From Mugil cephalus (Eukaryota > Chordata > Actinopteri > Mugiliformes > Mugilidae): a DNA stretch of 64,000 nucleotides. The notes beneath the pieces were generated by a model that saw only the letters and a list, made by a program, of their open reading frames with translations, ran no database searches and had not been told where the DNA came from. The first letter of the stretch is position 1. Every line of letters begins with the position of its first letter. Shown here in pieces: positions 21,624 to 33,644 of the stretch. The translations under genes and the position numbers were made by a program. The stretch is from assembly GCF_022458985.1 (NCBI RefSeq), contig NC_061770.1:37305599-37369598 (forward strand), in the 5' to 3' direction.

Positions 21624-23053
21624 ATGACATCTGTAACATTTCTTTTGTACCTCACATGTTTGTTCTTGAAGGGTGAGTTGTGTTTTTGTGATGGTAGTTT
21701 ATATCTTAGTGACACCGAATTGTTTCTCATTTCTATACTATAATTTATCTTGTAATAATATGAAATCAACTATGTCTTTGCTTTTTCAGCTCAGGAGACA
21801 CATCAGTCCTCATCTTTTCATCAAGAGAGTGGCTTCAGATCAGTAAATGTTGGTGAAAGTGTAATTTTGCGATGTTTCTATGAAAATGATGTGTCAGCAA
21901 GGTTTTATTGGTACAAGCAAACATTGGGACAGAAACCAAAGCTCATTTCTACTTTCTACATCTATGATGACACTGAAGTTTTTTATGATGAATTTGTGAA
22001 CAATTCACGCTTCACACTGGAAATTAAAAATGGTAAAAACCACTTAAGTATTTCAGATTTACGTATTTCAGACTCAGCTACTTATTACTGTGCATGTAGA
22101 CTTTCAGTAACTTTTGAATTTGCAGAAGGCGTTACAGTCAGTGTAAAAGGTTCAGGTTTGAATATTAACACTTCAGTTCATCAGTCTTCATCTGAGACCG
22201 TCCAGCTAGGAGACTCTGTGACTCTGAACTGTACAGTACACACTGGGACCTATGATGGAGAACACAGCGTTTACTGGTTCAAAGACTCTGAAGAATCTCA
22301 TCCAGGACTCATTTACACTCAAGGAGGCAGAAATGATCAGTGTGGAAGAAAAAAAAACAACACAAAAACACGCACCTGTGTCTACAACCTGCCAATGGAG
22401 AACCTGAATCTGTCTCATAATGGGATCTACTACTGTGCTGTTGCCTCATGTGGACACATACTGTTTGGAAATGGGACCAAGCTGGAGTTGAAGAGTGAGT
22501 AGAACTGTAACCGATGTTTTCTGATCTGATTAACAGTTCTGAGTATTACATGAAGATGATGTTGTTAATGTCATTCCATGTCTGCCTCATGCTGCAGATG
22601 AGGAGGTTTCTCTTGTCTTGGTTTATTTCTTGAGTGGTGCTTTGGCATTCACCACTATCCTGACACTTTCACTGGCTGCCTTACTGTACACACAGAAGAG
22701 AAAAGGCCAGCAAGTTACAGGTAAATTGTACTGTTTATTGTGTGATTAGTGAATTTTAACATCATAGAAACACTATTTTTTTGTGTGTTTCAGAGTCTGA
22801 TGCAAGATTTTCGGCTTCATACCCAATGAACTCAGAGGTATCCAGATAACTTTCAAAATTATCTCTTTACTTAAATGTTTTCTTCTTAAGTATGTGACAC
22901 ATTATAAGTTGTTGTTTTCTATTTTATTAGCACAGTTTCCAGGCTGAAGAAAACCTCCATTACGCTGCTTTAAGTGTAAAGAAGGCCAATCGATCCAGAA
23001 GTCAAAGAGATGATACAGAGGATAAATGTATTTACTCTGGTGTTAGGAAATAA
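21624..23053 (+). CDS. nitr: NITR-7, novel immune-type receptor
   Basis: Complete: 21624-21672, 21790-22494, 22598-22720, 22794-22837 and 22931-23053. The total of 1044 bases gives 347 residues in frame. The leader is 16 residues. The V domain has LRCFYEND, YWYKQTLGQKP, DSATYYCACR and the J-like FAEGVTVSV. The I domain has TGTYDGE where others have TGTCDGE, leaving NDQC without its likely partner, then YYCAVASCG and FGNGTKLEL. The transmembrane segment FLSGALAFTTILTLSLAALL is uncharged and followed by QKRKG. The tail has LHYAAL (ITIM) and CIYSGV. First gene of the 5.3-kb tandem array. Its last exon starts CACAGT where relatives have CAGAGT. The stop lies inside AAATAAAA, so it overlaps a potential AATAAA. 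Confidence 0.93.
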
Positions 23054-24350
23054 AACCAATCATGTTTTAGTTTTGTCTTTGTATAGCAGGATATGAGTTG
23101 TTCTGTAAATAATTACTATAAACTTAACAATTATAAAAATCTCTCTCTGGCTGTTTTCGATAACAAGCGGAAGTGTATCATGACTTTTATGTTACTGGCA
23201 ATTAAACTGAAATGAATTGTGCAAATTCTATGTCAGAAGTCCACCATTGCCAGATAGTCAGTATACTAGAATTATCCTTTGTTTTTTAAATTTGACCATG
23301 GGAAAATAAAATTTAATGATGTCCCGTCAGTATTTTCTCTTCACACTCTAGCAGGTCCTGATTCGTACCACAGCAAAAAAACAAACAAACAAACAAACAA
23401 AAAAAACCTTCAGAGAAGCCACGGCAATGACTTCTATTTTATTCTATTCTGATCTGATATGAAATGAGAGACTATTTGCTGCTTGGTCCACCTACCAGTA
23501 TTTCAACTATTAACTGTGTTTTTAAATGCCTCTTTTATCAACAGTTCCATGTGATTCATGGTTTTATAATTGTGATATAAAAAATTTCTAAAGTTTAGTC
23601 CGTGTGTATTCATTAACCAACTTTTATCACTTTTTCTCTTTGTGCTTAACTGTTCCCTGGGTAACACTCATGTTATGGGGACCACATTACACTATGGCTG
23701 CAATATATATATATAATATATAATTTAAGACAAAATGAGTCAAGTAGTCATGGCCAAGCACAACAAGAACAAGTAATAGTTTTCCAGATTTATATTGAAC
23801 TTTATTTAAAAGATCCAACACTGTTTCATAAAATCCTGCATCCACTCTTTGGAAATGTTGCTGCATTCTGGAGGCAGTTTAGTTTTTAGTAAAATTATTC
23901 CAAACTGAAGCATCTCTAAATTGACTGACTAACCCAAACTAATGGAGTGAGTATAGGCTGTCACGGAGATCAGCATCAAGGTATGTTCTTTCATCAGTGG
24001 TTTTACTTGTGCTTTCTATAAACTGGTGAAATTAAAGGAACAGCAATTCACAGTGAACGACCTACAACCTACCCAAGTACAAAATCATTGTAGTCGCCAA
24101 GCACAGCAACAGACCCATGTCTGTTTCCTTTTATCATCTCCATGTGGGTGTAGTTAAAACCTGTGGTTTAGTGAGGCTGGAACTCTGCTTCAGAACATCT
24201 GCTAACTCTGTCTACGAGTGTACAGACAAATGACATGTGATTGACGCCTGTGTGGTGAAGGTGGCCTTACATGAATGAGTGGGTTAAAAAATGTAACTCT
24301 AAGAAAGTGGTGTTTTAAACTAGTACAATATCAAAGAGAAGTGTACATGT
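23054..24350. repeat. Shared 3' flank of the younger NITR genes, copy 1
   Basis: Non-coding block repeated 3' of every gene from NITR-7 to NITR-14 (about 28353, 33645, 38466, 43391, 48148, 54130 and 60070). It includes an (AAAC)n run at 23375-23406 and the conserved line ACTAATGGAGTGAGTATAGG near 23938. No gene is seen. It moves with the NITR gene as one duplication unit. Confidence 0.75.
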
Positions 24351-25576
24351 TGTTCCCAAGACCCATTTCAGAGAGTTTCAGGAGGAAGACTTCACATATG
24401 GTTTAGATGAGAAGAAATATATAAAGATATATTGGTGCTAACATGTGGCTGAGATTTGGAATTTGACTTGATCAAATAGGTTTCCAGTACATTCTCTTCA
24501 ACACAGTGTTTTTAATGTAGGCGTGCACCAACTTAAGTGAACATTATTTCATTATCTACTATATCTATTAACGTACTCCTCATTAAACCACATCCACTTC
24601 ATTTATTCTGTTTGATAACCATATTTATTGTTTTAAAACTATATTTACCTAAATCAGTGTTTCCCAACCTTTTGTTGTCTTCATGCGATTGAAGTCAAAA
24701 GGGGACAACCTGTGGGTTTCTGGTATTTTGCATCATAACCGCAATGACCTTATATGAATATTCTGGTTAAAACACATAATTGTTAGAAACCCCCAGAACA
24801 ACATCCAGCCACAAAGATTTTGAGAAAGGGTGAAGTCTGGCTGGCCTCTGTGCTACTTCTACCCTACTACAGCTCAAATGCATGATGATCTTACAGCATA
24901 CGTTGCATTGCTGCAGATTAATCTATCAAACAACACAGAAAGCAGTTAGCATTAGCCTCAGTAGCAACGTATTTTCATAGTGTGGTATTAGGACTTAGGG
25001 TTAGGGTTAGGGTTGCATACTTCTTCCACCACTTCTTGATTAGCTATGTAGCGAGTGGCCCAGCTGGCCGTTACATTGGTTTAATTGTGCTGCTAATTGT
25101 CTTGATCAGTTAATCCATGAGGGTAATGTTAGATAGTGGAATTCTGCTATGGAGCAGAGGATCGTTTGGATTTGCAGCCATGCGATTAAGCATTCTAGTG
25201 TGCTCACTTTCAGCAGAATATAATTTCATACACCCGATATAAATGACCAACCTTCTATAATAAAGCAAAGCTGCTGAGCTAAGTAGAATTGCTCTTTGTA
25301 CTTGTTTCCATTGAAAGGTGTTTTGCGAATGAGCTGTAACTCTTGTAAGGTCTAGTCTCGCGATACCCCATTATTCTCTTAAATTCTCGTCAATCGAGGC
25401 TCCACTTTGAGGAAGATTGACTCCAAATGAACTGGTCACATGACCGTCTGTGTCATCTTCACTGATGTCAGTGAAGGAGAAACTTAAGCAAAACACTTTT
25501 ACATCGATGGGTTTGAAAAAATACCTCATGAGAGCGTAAAAGTGTTTTAGCGATATTTGAGAGTTTTTTTGTAATG
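24351..25576. repeat. Shared spacer block between flank and Tc1 remnant
   Basis: The block is found again at 18610-19410 (part), 29650-30850, 34800-35930 and 39660-40755. It contains CAGTGTTTCCCAACCTTTT near 24656, which looks like a hAT terminal word, and a short TTAGGG run near 25000-25014. No gene is seen. Confidence 0.6.
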
Positions 25577-26545
25577 TACAGTGATGTACAAAAGTCTTAC
25601 GCAGATGCGAGAAAAAATGCTGTAAACAAAGAATGCTTTAATTGTTGATGGTTTATTTTCATCATGAATGAACAGGAGAGAAATCTAAATCTAATCAGTA
25701 TTTGGCATGACCACACTTTGCCTTCAAGACAGCATCAGTTCCTCGAGGTTCACTTGCACACAGTTTTTGAAGGACCTCAGTTGGCAGGTTGTTCCAGACA
25801 TCTTGGAGAACTTAACACAGATCTTCTGTGGATGTAGGCTTCCTCACATCCTTCTGTCCCTTCATGTAATCACAGACACACTCCATGATGTTGAAATAGG
25901 GGCTCTGTGGAAGCCATGCCATTACTTCCAGGGCTACTTCTTTAGACTGAAGATAGTTCTTAATGACCTTGGCTGTATGTTTGGGGTCTTTGTCCTGCTG
26001 CAGAATAAATTTGGAACCAATCATACACCTCCCTGGTAGTATTGCATGATGGATATGCAGCTGCCTGTATTTCTCAGCATTGACGACACCATTAATTGTG
26101 ACCAAATCCCCAACTCCATTTGCAGAAATGCAACACCAAACCTCCGCCATGCTACACTGTTGCCTGCAGACACTCATTATTGTACAGCTCTCCAGCCCTT
26201 TGGCACACAAACTCCCTTTTGTTACAGCTGAATATATCATATTTTGACTCATCAGTTCAGGGCACAAGCAGCAATTTTTCTGCACACCAGTCCCTATGTT
26301 TTTATCCATAGTGGAGTCACTTCTCTGGACAGTAGATGGGTGTACCCGGGTCACACTGGTTTCTGCAACTTCCGAGCTGATGACACTGTTGGACATCTGG
26401 AAATAAGTTTGATGAGTTTTTTATTTGCTGCACTAAATTTCCTTGGTCAACATTTGATCCTAAAACATCCCTGATTTTGTGCAAGTGTACCTATAAGAAC
26501 TGATGCTGATTTAAATGAAAGGGGCAGTAACACCAAATATTAAGA
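25577..26545 (-). mobile_element. Degenerate Tc1-like transposon, copy b
   Basis: The longest transposase remnant of this family lies on the minus strand at 25812-26396. It includes FILQQDKDPKHTAKV and WLPQSPYFNIMECV. The N-terminal DNA-binding region is absent or unreadable and the acidic DDE residues are partly replaced. The left end TACAGTGATGTACAAAAG near 25577 fits a Tc1 terminal repeat. The single GTTTTTAT at 26298 is the empty site of the hAT insert seen in copy a. Confidence 0.78.
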
Positions 26546-26821
26546 TTTTAAAGTCAATTGTTCTTCTCTTGGAGGAACTTTATGTGCTTTAACAAAACCA
26601 AATGCTGAAAGAACACATAGGCTGTGTCATACTATATGACTCATCAGTGAAATCCGTAAAGAGTTACATGTTTTACGACAGATTTTGTAGTAATGTATAT
26701 TTTGGTGACTTGAAGAGCCATTATGTTCTTCAAATACCTCTCAACATGTCATAAGTCCCGCCCCTTGGCCAAATACCAAGCTTGTCACTGTGGCTGTGAA
26801 CATGTTACCTAATGGGACGTA

Positions 26822-26862
26822 CAGTTTCACTTCAGATTGGCCAATCAAACAAAGTCTTGTCT
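26822..26862 (+). promoter_or_regulatory. Promoter module of NITR-8
   Basis: Same order and spacing as in NITR-7: IRF-like CAGTTTCACTTCA, ATTGGCCAAT, nine bases, TCTTGTCT. It ends about 60 bases before the ATG. Confidence 0.55.
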
Positions 26863-26923
26863 TTGAAGAGTCGGTGAAGCTCAAGAGCGAGATTCATTTC
26901 ACTCTGAAGTCACATATTTGAAC

Positions 26924-28352
26924 ATGATGACGTCTGTAACGTTTGTTTTGTACTTCACATGTTTGTTCTTGAAGGGTGAGTTGTGTTTTTGTGATGGTAG
27001 TTTATATTTTAGTGACACCAAATTGTGTCTCATTTCTATACTGTAATTTAACTTGTAAAATATGAAATCAACTATGTCTTTGCTTTTTCAGCTCAGGAGA
27101 CACATCAGTCCTCATCTTTTCATCAAGAGAGTGGCTTCAAATCAGTAAATGTTGGTGAAAGTGTAATCTTGCGTTGTTTCTATGAAAATTATGTGTCAGC
27201 AAGGTTTTATTGGTACAAGCAAACATTGGGACAGAAACCAAAGCTCATTTCTACCTTCTATGTCTATGATGATTCTGAAGTATTTTATAATGAATTTGTG
27301 AACAATTCACGCTTCACACTAGACATTAAAAATGGTAAAAACCACTTAAGTATTTCACATTTACATATTTCAGACTCAGCTACTTATTACTGTGCATGTA
27401 GAGTTTCAGTAATTTTTGAATTTGCAGAAGGTGTTACAGTCAGTGTAAAAGGTTCAGGTTTGAATGTTAACACTTCAGTTCATCAGTCTTCATCTGAGAC
27501 CGTCCAGCTAGGAGACTCTGTGACTCTGAACTGTACAGTACACACTGGGACCTGTGATGGAGAACACAGAGTTTACTGGTTCAAAGTATCTGAAGAATCT
27601 CATCCAGGACTCATTTACACTCATGGAGGCAGGAATGATCAGTGTGAGAGGAAAAGTAAGACAAAAACACGCACCTGTGTCTACAACCTGCCAATGGAGA
27701 ACCTGACTCTGTCTCATAATGGGATCTACTACTGTGCTGTTGCCTCATGTGGACACATACTATTTGGAAATGGGACCAAGTTGGAGTTGAAGAGTGAGTA
27801 GAACTGTAACAGATGTTTTCTGATCTGATTAACAGTTATGATTATTCCTTAAAGATGATGTTGTTAATGTCATTCCATGTCTGCCTCACGCTGCAGATGA
27901 GGAGGTTTCTCTTGTACTGGTGTATTTCTTGAGTGGTGCTTTGGCGTTCACCACTATCCTGACACTTTCACTGGCTGCCTTACTGTACACACAGAAGAGA
28001 AAAGGCCAGCAAGCTACAGGTAAATTGTACTGTTTATCACGTGATTAGTGAATTTTAACATCATAGAAACACTATTTTTTTGTGTGTTTCAGAGTCTCAT
28101 GAAACATTTTCGGCTTCATACCCAATGAACTCAGAGGTATCCAGATAACTTTCAAAATAATCTTATTGTTGAAATGTTTTCTTCTTAGGCATGTGACACA
28201 TTATGAGTTGTTGTTTTCTATTCTATTAGCAGAGTTTCCAGGCTGAAGAAAACCTCCATTACGCTGCTTTAAGTGTAAAGAAGGCCAATCGATCCAGAAG
28301 TCAAAGAGATGATACAGAGGATAAATGTATTTACTCCGGTGTTAGAAAATAA
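26924..28352 (+). CDS. nitr: NITR-8, novel immune-type receptor
   Basis: Complete: 26924-26975, 27092-27793, 27897-28019, 28093-28136 and 28230-28352. The total of 1044 bases gives 347 residues in frame. Two ATGs in tandem (26924, 26927) make the start ambiguous by one residue. The second aligns with the start of the other genes. The V domain has LRCFYENY, YWYKQTLGQKP, DSATYYCACR and FAEGVTVSV. The I domain keeps both extra cysteines (TGTCDGE, NDQC), then YYCAVASCG and FGNGTKLEL. The transmembrane exon and tail are almost the same as in NITR-7, with LHYAAL and CIYSGV. It differs from NITR-7 mainly in a few V-domain positions and in the I-domain strand around HRVYWFKVS. Confidence 0.93.
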
Positions 28353-30849
28353 AACCAATCATGTTCTTGCTTTGTCTCTCAATAGCAGGATATGAGTTGT
28401 TCTGTGAATCATTTCTATAAATGTAACAAAAATAAAAATCTCTCTCTGACTGGTTTTGATAACAAGCGGAAGTGTATCATGACTTTTATGTTTCTGGCAA
28501 TTTAACTGAGATGAATTGTGCAAATTCTATGTCAGAAGTCCACCATTGCCAGAAAAAATCGGTATACTAGAATTATCCTTTGTACTTTAAATTTGACCAT
28601 GGGAAAATAAAATTTAATGATGTCCCGTCAGTATTTTCTCTTCACACTCTAGCAGGTCCTGATTCGTACCACAGCAAAAAAACAAACAAACAAACAAAAA
28701 AAAAACCTTCAGAGAAGCCACGGCAATGACTTCTATTTTATTCTATTCTGATCTGATATGAAATGAGAGACTATTTGCTGCTTGGTCCGCTTACCAGTAT
28801 TTCAACTATTAACTGTGTTTTTAAATGCCTCTTTTTTCATCAGTTCCATGTGATTCATGGTTTTATAATTGTGATATAAAAATTTAATCTTGATTTCTAA
28901 AGTTTAGTCCGTGTGTATTCATTAACCAACTTTTATCACTTTTTCTCTTTGTGCTTAACTGTTCCCTGGGTAACACTCATGTTATGGGGACCACATTACA
29001 CTATGGCTGCAATATAATTTAAGACAAAAGGAGTCAAGTAGTCATGGCTAAGGACAACAAGAACAAGTAATAGTTTTCCAGATTTATATTGATCTTTATT
29101 TAAAAGATCCAACACTGTTTCATAAAATCCTGCATCCACTCATTGGAAATGTTGCTGCGTTCTGGAGGCAGTTTAGTTTTTAGTAAAATTATTCCAAACT
29201 GAGGCATCTCTAAATTGACTGACTAACCCAAACTAATGGAGTGAGTATAGGCTGTCACGGAGCTCAGCATCAAGGTATGTTCTTTCATCAGTGGTTTTAC
29301 TTGTGCTTTCTTTAAACTGGTGAAATTAAAGGAACAGCAATTCACAGTGAATGACCTACAACCTACCTAAGTACAAAATGTGGATTACAGTCCATGGCGA
29401 TACACCCACATATGTTTCCTTTTATTGTCTCCATGTGGGTGTAGTTAAAATGTGATGATCTGTTGTTTTGTGAGGCTTGTATTTTGCTTCAGAATATCTG
29501 CTAACTGTGTCTACGAGTGTACAGACAAATGACATGTGATTTATGCCTGTGTGGTGAAGGTGACCTTGCATGAATGGGAGGTTAAAAAATGTAACTCTAA
29601 GAAAGTGGTGTTTTAAACTAGTACAATATCAAAGAGAAGTGTACATTGTTCTTGCCAAGATCCATTTTAAAGAGGTTCAGGAGGAATATGTCACATATGG
29701 TTTAGATGAGAACAAATATATAAAGATATAATGGAGCTAACATGTGGCTGAGATTTGGAATTTGACTTGATCAAATAAGTTTCCAGTACATTCTCTTAAA
29801 CACAGCGTTTTTAATGTAGGCGTGCACCAACTTAAGTGAACATTATTTAATTATCTACTATATCTATTAACGTACTCCTCATTAAACCACATCCACTTCA
29901 TTTATTCAGTTTGATAACCATATTTATTGTTTTAAAACTATATTTACCTAAATCAGTGTTCCCAACCTTTTGTTTTCTCCATGCGACTGAAGTCAAAAGG
30001 TGACAACCTGTGGGTTTCTGGTATTTTGCATCATAACCACTATGGCCTTATATGAATATTCTGGTTGAAACACATTATTCTTAGAAACCACCAGAAAAAT
30101 ATTCATCCAAAAAGATTTTGAGAAAGGGTGAAGTCCGGCTGGCCTCTGTGCTACTTCTACACTACTACAGCTCAAATGCATGATGATCTTATAGCATACG
30201 TTGCATTGCTACAAATTAATCTACCAAACAACATAGAAAGCAGTTAACATTAGCCTCGGTACCGATGTATTTTCATCGTGTGGTATTAGGACTTTGGGTT
30301 AGGGTTAGGGTTGGATACTTCTTCCACCATTTCTTGATTAGCTATGTAGAGAGTGGCCCAACTGGCCATTGCATTGGTATAATTGTGCTGCTAATTGTCT
30401 TGATCAGTTAATGCATGAGCTTAATGTTAGATAGTGGAATTCTACTGTGGAGCAGAGAATCATCTGGACTTGCAGCAATGCAATGAAAGTTTCTAGTGTG
30501 GTTACTTTCAACAGGATATAATTTCATACTCCACCTTAAGTGACCAATCTTCTATAATAAAGTGAAGCTGCTGAGCTACTTGTTTCCATTGAAAGGTGTT
30601 TTGTGAATGAGCTTTAACTCTTGTAAGGTCTTGTCTCGCGATACCCCATTATTCTCTTAAATTCTCGTCAACCGAGACTCCACTTTGAGGAAGACTGACT
30701 TCACATGAACTGGTCACATGACCCTCTGCGTCATCTTCACTGATGCCGGTGACGGAGAAACTTAAGCAAAACACTTTTATATCGATGGGTTTGAAAAAAA
30801 AAACACCTCATGAGAGCGTAAAAGTGTTTTAGCGATATTTGAGTTTTTC
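28353..30849. repeat. Shared 3' flank and spacer, copy 2
   Basis: Repeat of the blocks at 23054-25576, including the (AAAC)n run near 28676-28700 and the TTAGGG run near 30295-30312. No gene is seen. Confidence 0.7.
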
Positions 30850-31815
30850 GTAATGTGCAAAAGCTTTAGGCAGATGTGGGAAAAAAATGCTGTAAACAAA
30901 GAATGCTTTAAGTGTTGATGGTTTATTTTCATCATGAATGAACAGAAGACAATCTAAATCTAATCAGTATTTGGCGTGACCACCCTTTGCCTTTAAGACA
31001 GCATGAGTTCCTCGAGGTCCACTTGCACACAGTTTTTGAAGGACCTCAGTTGGCAGGTTGTTCCGGACATCTTGGAGAACTTACAACAGATCTTCTGAGG
31101 ATGTAGGCTTCCTCACATCCTTCTGTCCCTTCATGTAATCTCAGACAAACTCTGTGGGGGGGGCATGCCATCACTTCCAGGACTTTTTCTTTAGACTGAA
31201 GATAGTTCTTAATGACCTTGGCTGCATGTTTGGGGTCTTTATTCTATGCAGAATTCTATGCTGCAGAATAAATTTGGAGCCAATCATACACCTCCCTGGT
31301 AGTATTGCATGATGGATAAGTAGCTGCCTGTATTTCTCAGCATTGAGGACACCATTAATCCTGACCACATCCCCAACTCCATTTGCAGAAATGCAGCCTC
31401 AAACTTTCAAGGAACCTCCAACATGCTTCACTGTTGCCTGCAGACACTCATTATTGTACAGCAAATAAATACACCAAATTTTGAGTCATCAGTCCAGAGC
31501 ACAAGCAGCATTTTTTCTGCACACCAGTTCCGATGTTTTTGTTCATAGTGGAGTCACTTCTCTGGTCAGTAGATGGGTGTACCCGGGTCCTACTGGTTTC
31601 TGCAATTTCTGAGCTGATGACACTGCTGGACATCTGGAAATAAACTTGATGTGTTTTTCATCTGCTACACTAAATTACCTTGGTCAACCTATGATCCTAC
31701 AAAATCCGTGATTTTGTGCAAGTGTACCTATAAGAACTGATGCTGGTTTGAAGGAAAGGGGTAGTAATACCAAATATTAATGTAATTTTTCTTTTGTTCA
31801 CTCACTTGGCAGAAG
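30850..31815 (-). mobile_element. Degenerate Tc1-like transposon, copy c
   Basis: Same element at the same place in the tandem unit. Minus-strand fragments include NAEKYRQLLIHHAILPGRC and the MSSSVISSEIAETSRTRVH stretch. There is a G-run at 31154-31161 and more damage than in copy b. It lacks the hAT insert. Confidence 0.72.
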
Positions 31816-32118
31816 AGAAAAAATCTATTTTCCCTTCAAAAATTTTAAAGTCAACTGTTGTTGTCTTGGAGGCACTGTCTGTGCTTTAACAAAACCAAAT
31901 GCTGAACAAACACATAGACTACTCATACTGTATGACTCATCAGTGACATCTGTATAGTGTTACATTTTTTTACTTCAGATTTCGTAGTGATTTATGTTTT
32001 GGTGACTTGAAGAGCCATTATGTTCTTCAAATACTTCTCAATATGTCTTAAGTCCTGCCCCTTGGCCAAATACCAAGCTTGTCACTGTGGCTGTGAACAT
32101 GTTACTTAATGGGACGTA

Positions 32119-32159
32119 CAGTTTCACTTCAGATTGGCCAATCAAACAAAGTCTTGTCT
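32119..32159 (+). promoter_or_regulatory. Promoter module of NITR-9
   Basis: IRF-like CAGTTTCACTTCA, ATTGGCCAAT, nine bases, TCTTGTCT. Identical in order and spacing to NITR-7. Confidence 0.55.
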
Positions 32160-32223
32160 TTGAAGAGTCGGTGAAGCTCAAGAGTGAGATTCTTTTCACT
32201 CAGAAGTCAGATATTTGAACACG

Positions 32224-33644
32224 ATGACATCTGTAATGTTTCTTTTCTTCCTGACATGTTTGTTCTTGAAGGGTGAGTTGTGTTTTTGTGATGGTAGTTT
32301 CTTATCTTTATGTGCAGAATTGTTTCTCATTTCTATACTATAATTCATCCGTAAAAATATGAAATCAACTGTGTCTTTGCTTTTTCAGCTCAGGAGACAC
32401 ATCAGTCATCATTTGTTCGTCAAGAGAGTGGCTTCAGATCAGTAAATGTTGGTGAAAGTGTAATTTTGCGATGTTTCTATGAAAATCATTTGTCAGCAAG
32501 GTTTTATTGGTATAAGCAAACATTGGGACAGAAACCAAAGCTCATTTCTACTTTCTACGTCTATGATAAAACTGAAGTATTTTATAATGAATTTGTGAAC
32601 AACTCACGCTTCACACTGGAAATTAAAAATGGTAAAAACCACTTAAGTATTTCAGATTTACATATTTCAGACTCAGCTACTTATTACTGTGCATGTAGAC
32701 TTTCAGTAATTTTTGAATTTGCAGAAGGTGTTACAGTCAGTGTAAAAGGTTCAGGTTTGAATATTAACACTTCAGTTCAGTCTTCATCTGAGATCATCCA
32801 GCTAGGAGACTCTGTGACTCTGAACTGTACAGTACACACTGGGACCTATGATGGAGAACACAGCGTTTACTGGTTCAAAGACTCTGAAGAATCTCATCCA
32901 GGACTCATTTACACTCATGGAGGCAGAAATGATGAGTGTGGGAGAAAAAAACAGACAAAAACACGCACTGTGTCTACAACCTGCCAATGGAGAACCTGAC
33001 TCTGTCTCATAATGGGATCTACTACTGTGCTGTTGCCTCATGTGGACACATACTGTTTGGAAATGGGACCAAGTTGGAGTTGAAGAGTGAGTAGAACTGT
33101 AACAGATGTTTCTGATCTGATTAACAGTTCAGATTATTCCTTAAAGATGATGTTGTTAATGTCATTCCATGTCTGCCTCATGCTGCAGATGAGGAGGTTT
33201 CTCTTGTCTTGGTGTATTTCTTGAGTGGTGCTTTGGCGTTCACCACTATCCTGACACTTTCACTGGCTGCCTTACTGTACACACAGAAGAGAAAAGGCCA
33301 GCAAGTTACAGGTAAATTGTACTGTTTATCACGTGATTAGTGAATTTTAACATCATAGAAACACAATTTTTTTGTGTGTTTCAGAGTCTGATGCAACATT
33401 TTCGGCTTCATACCCAATGAACTCAGAGGTATCCAGATAACTTTCAAAATTATCTCTTTACTTAAATGTTTTCTTCTTAGGTATGTGACACATTATAAGT
33501 TGTTGTTTTCTATTCTATTAGCAGAGTTTCCAGGCTGAAGAAAACCTCCATTACGCTGCTTTAAGAGTAAAGAAGGCCAATCGATCCAGAAGTCAAAGAG
33601 ATGACACAGAGGATAAATGTATCTACTCTGGTGTTAGAAAATAA
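32224..33644 (+). pseudogene. NITR-9, NITR gene with one frameshift in the I domain
   Basis: Exons 32224-32272, 32389-33086, 33189-33311, 33385-33428 and 33522-33644 are all present with good splice sites. The V domain is intact (LRCFYENH, YWYKQTLGQKP, DSATYYCACR, FAEGVTVSV). In the I domain one C is missing near 32968: relatives read CGCACCTGTG, this copy CGCACTGTG. The frame then ends shortly after. An earlier one-codon loss changes VHQSSS to VQSSS. TGTYDGE and NDEC show changed extra cysteines. Transmembrane and tail exons (LHYAAL, CIYSGV) are intact. Because poor-quality sequence starts only about 0.2 kb downstream, the missing base may be a sequencing error and the gene may be functional. 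Confidence 0.75.

Noticed and set aside
22206-22418. Long minus-strand frames opposite the I domains (also near 27508, 51603 and 59215)
   Set aside because: They recur only because the I-domain sequence on the + strand is conserved. They have no start context, splice pattern or domain of their own.
23370-23410. Regularly spaced repeats across 23-64 kb considered as a CRISPR-like or satellite array
   Set aside because: The repeats are multi-kb duplication units with genes, and the short one is a plain (AAAC)n microsatellite.
24995-25016. TTAGGG repeats (also near 19005, 30295, 35399 and 40240)
   Set aside because: There are only two or three units, repeated because the spacer block is duplicated. 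This is not evidence of a telomere or fusion point.
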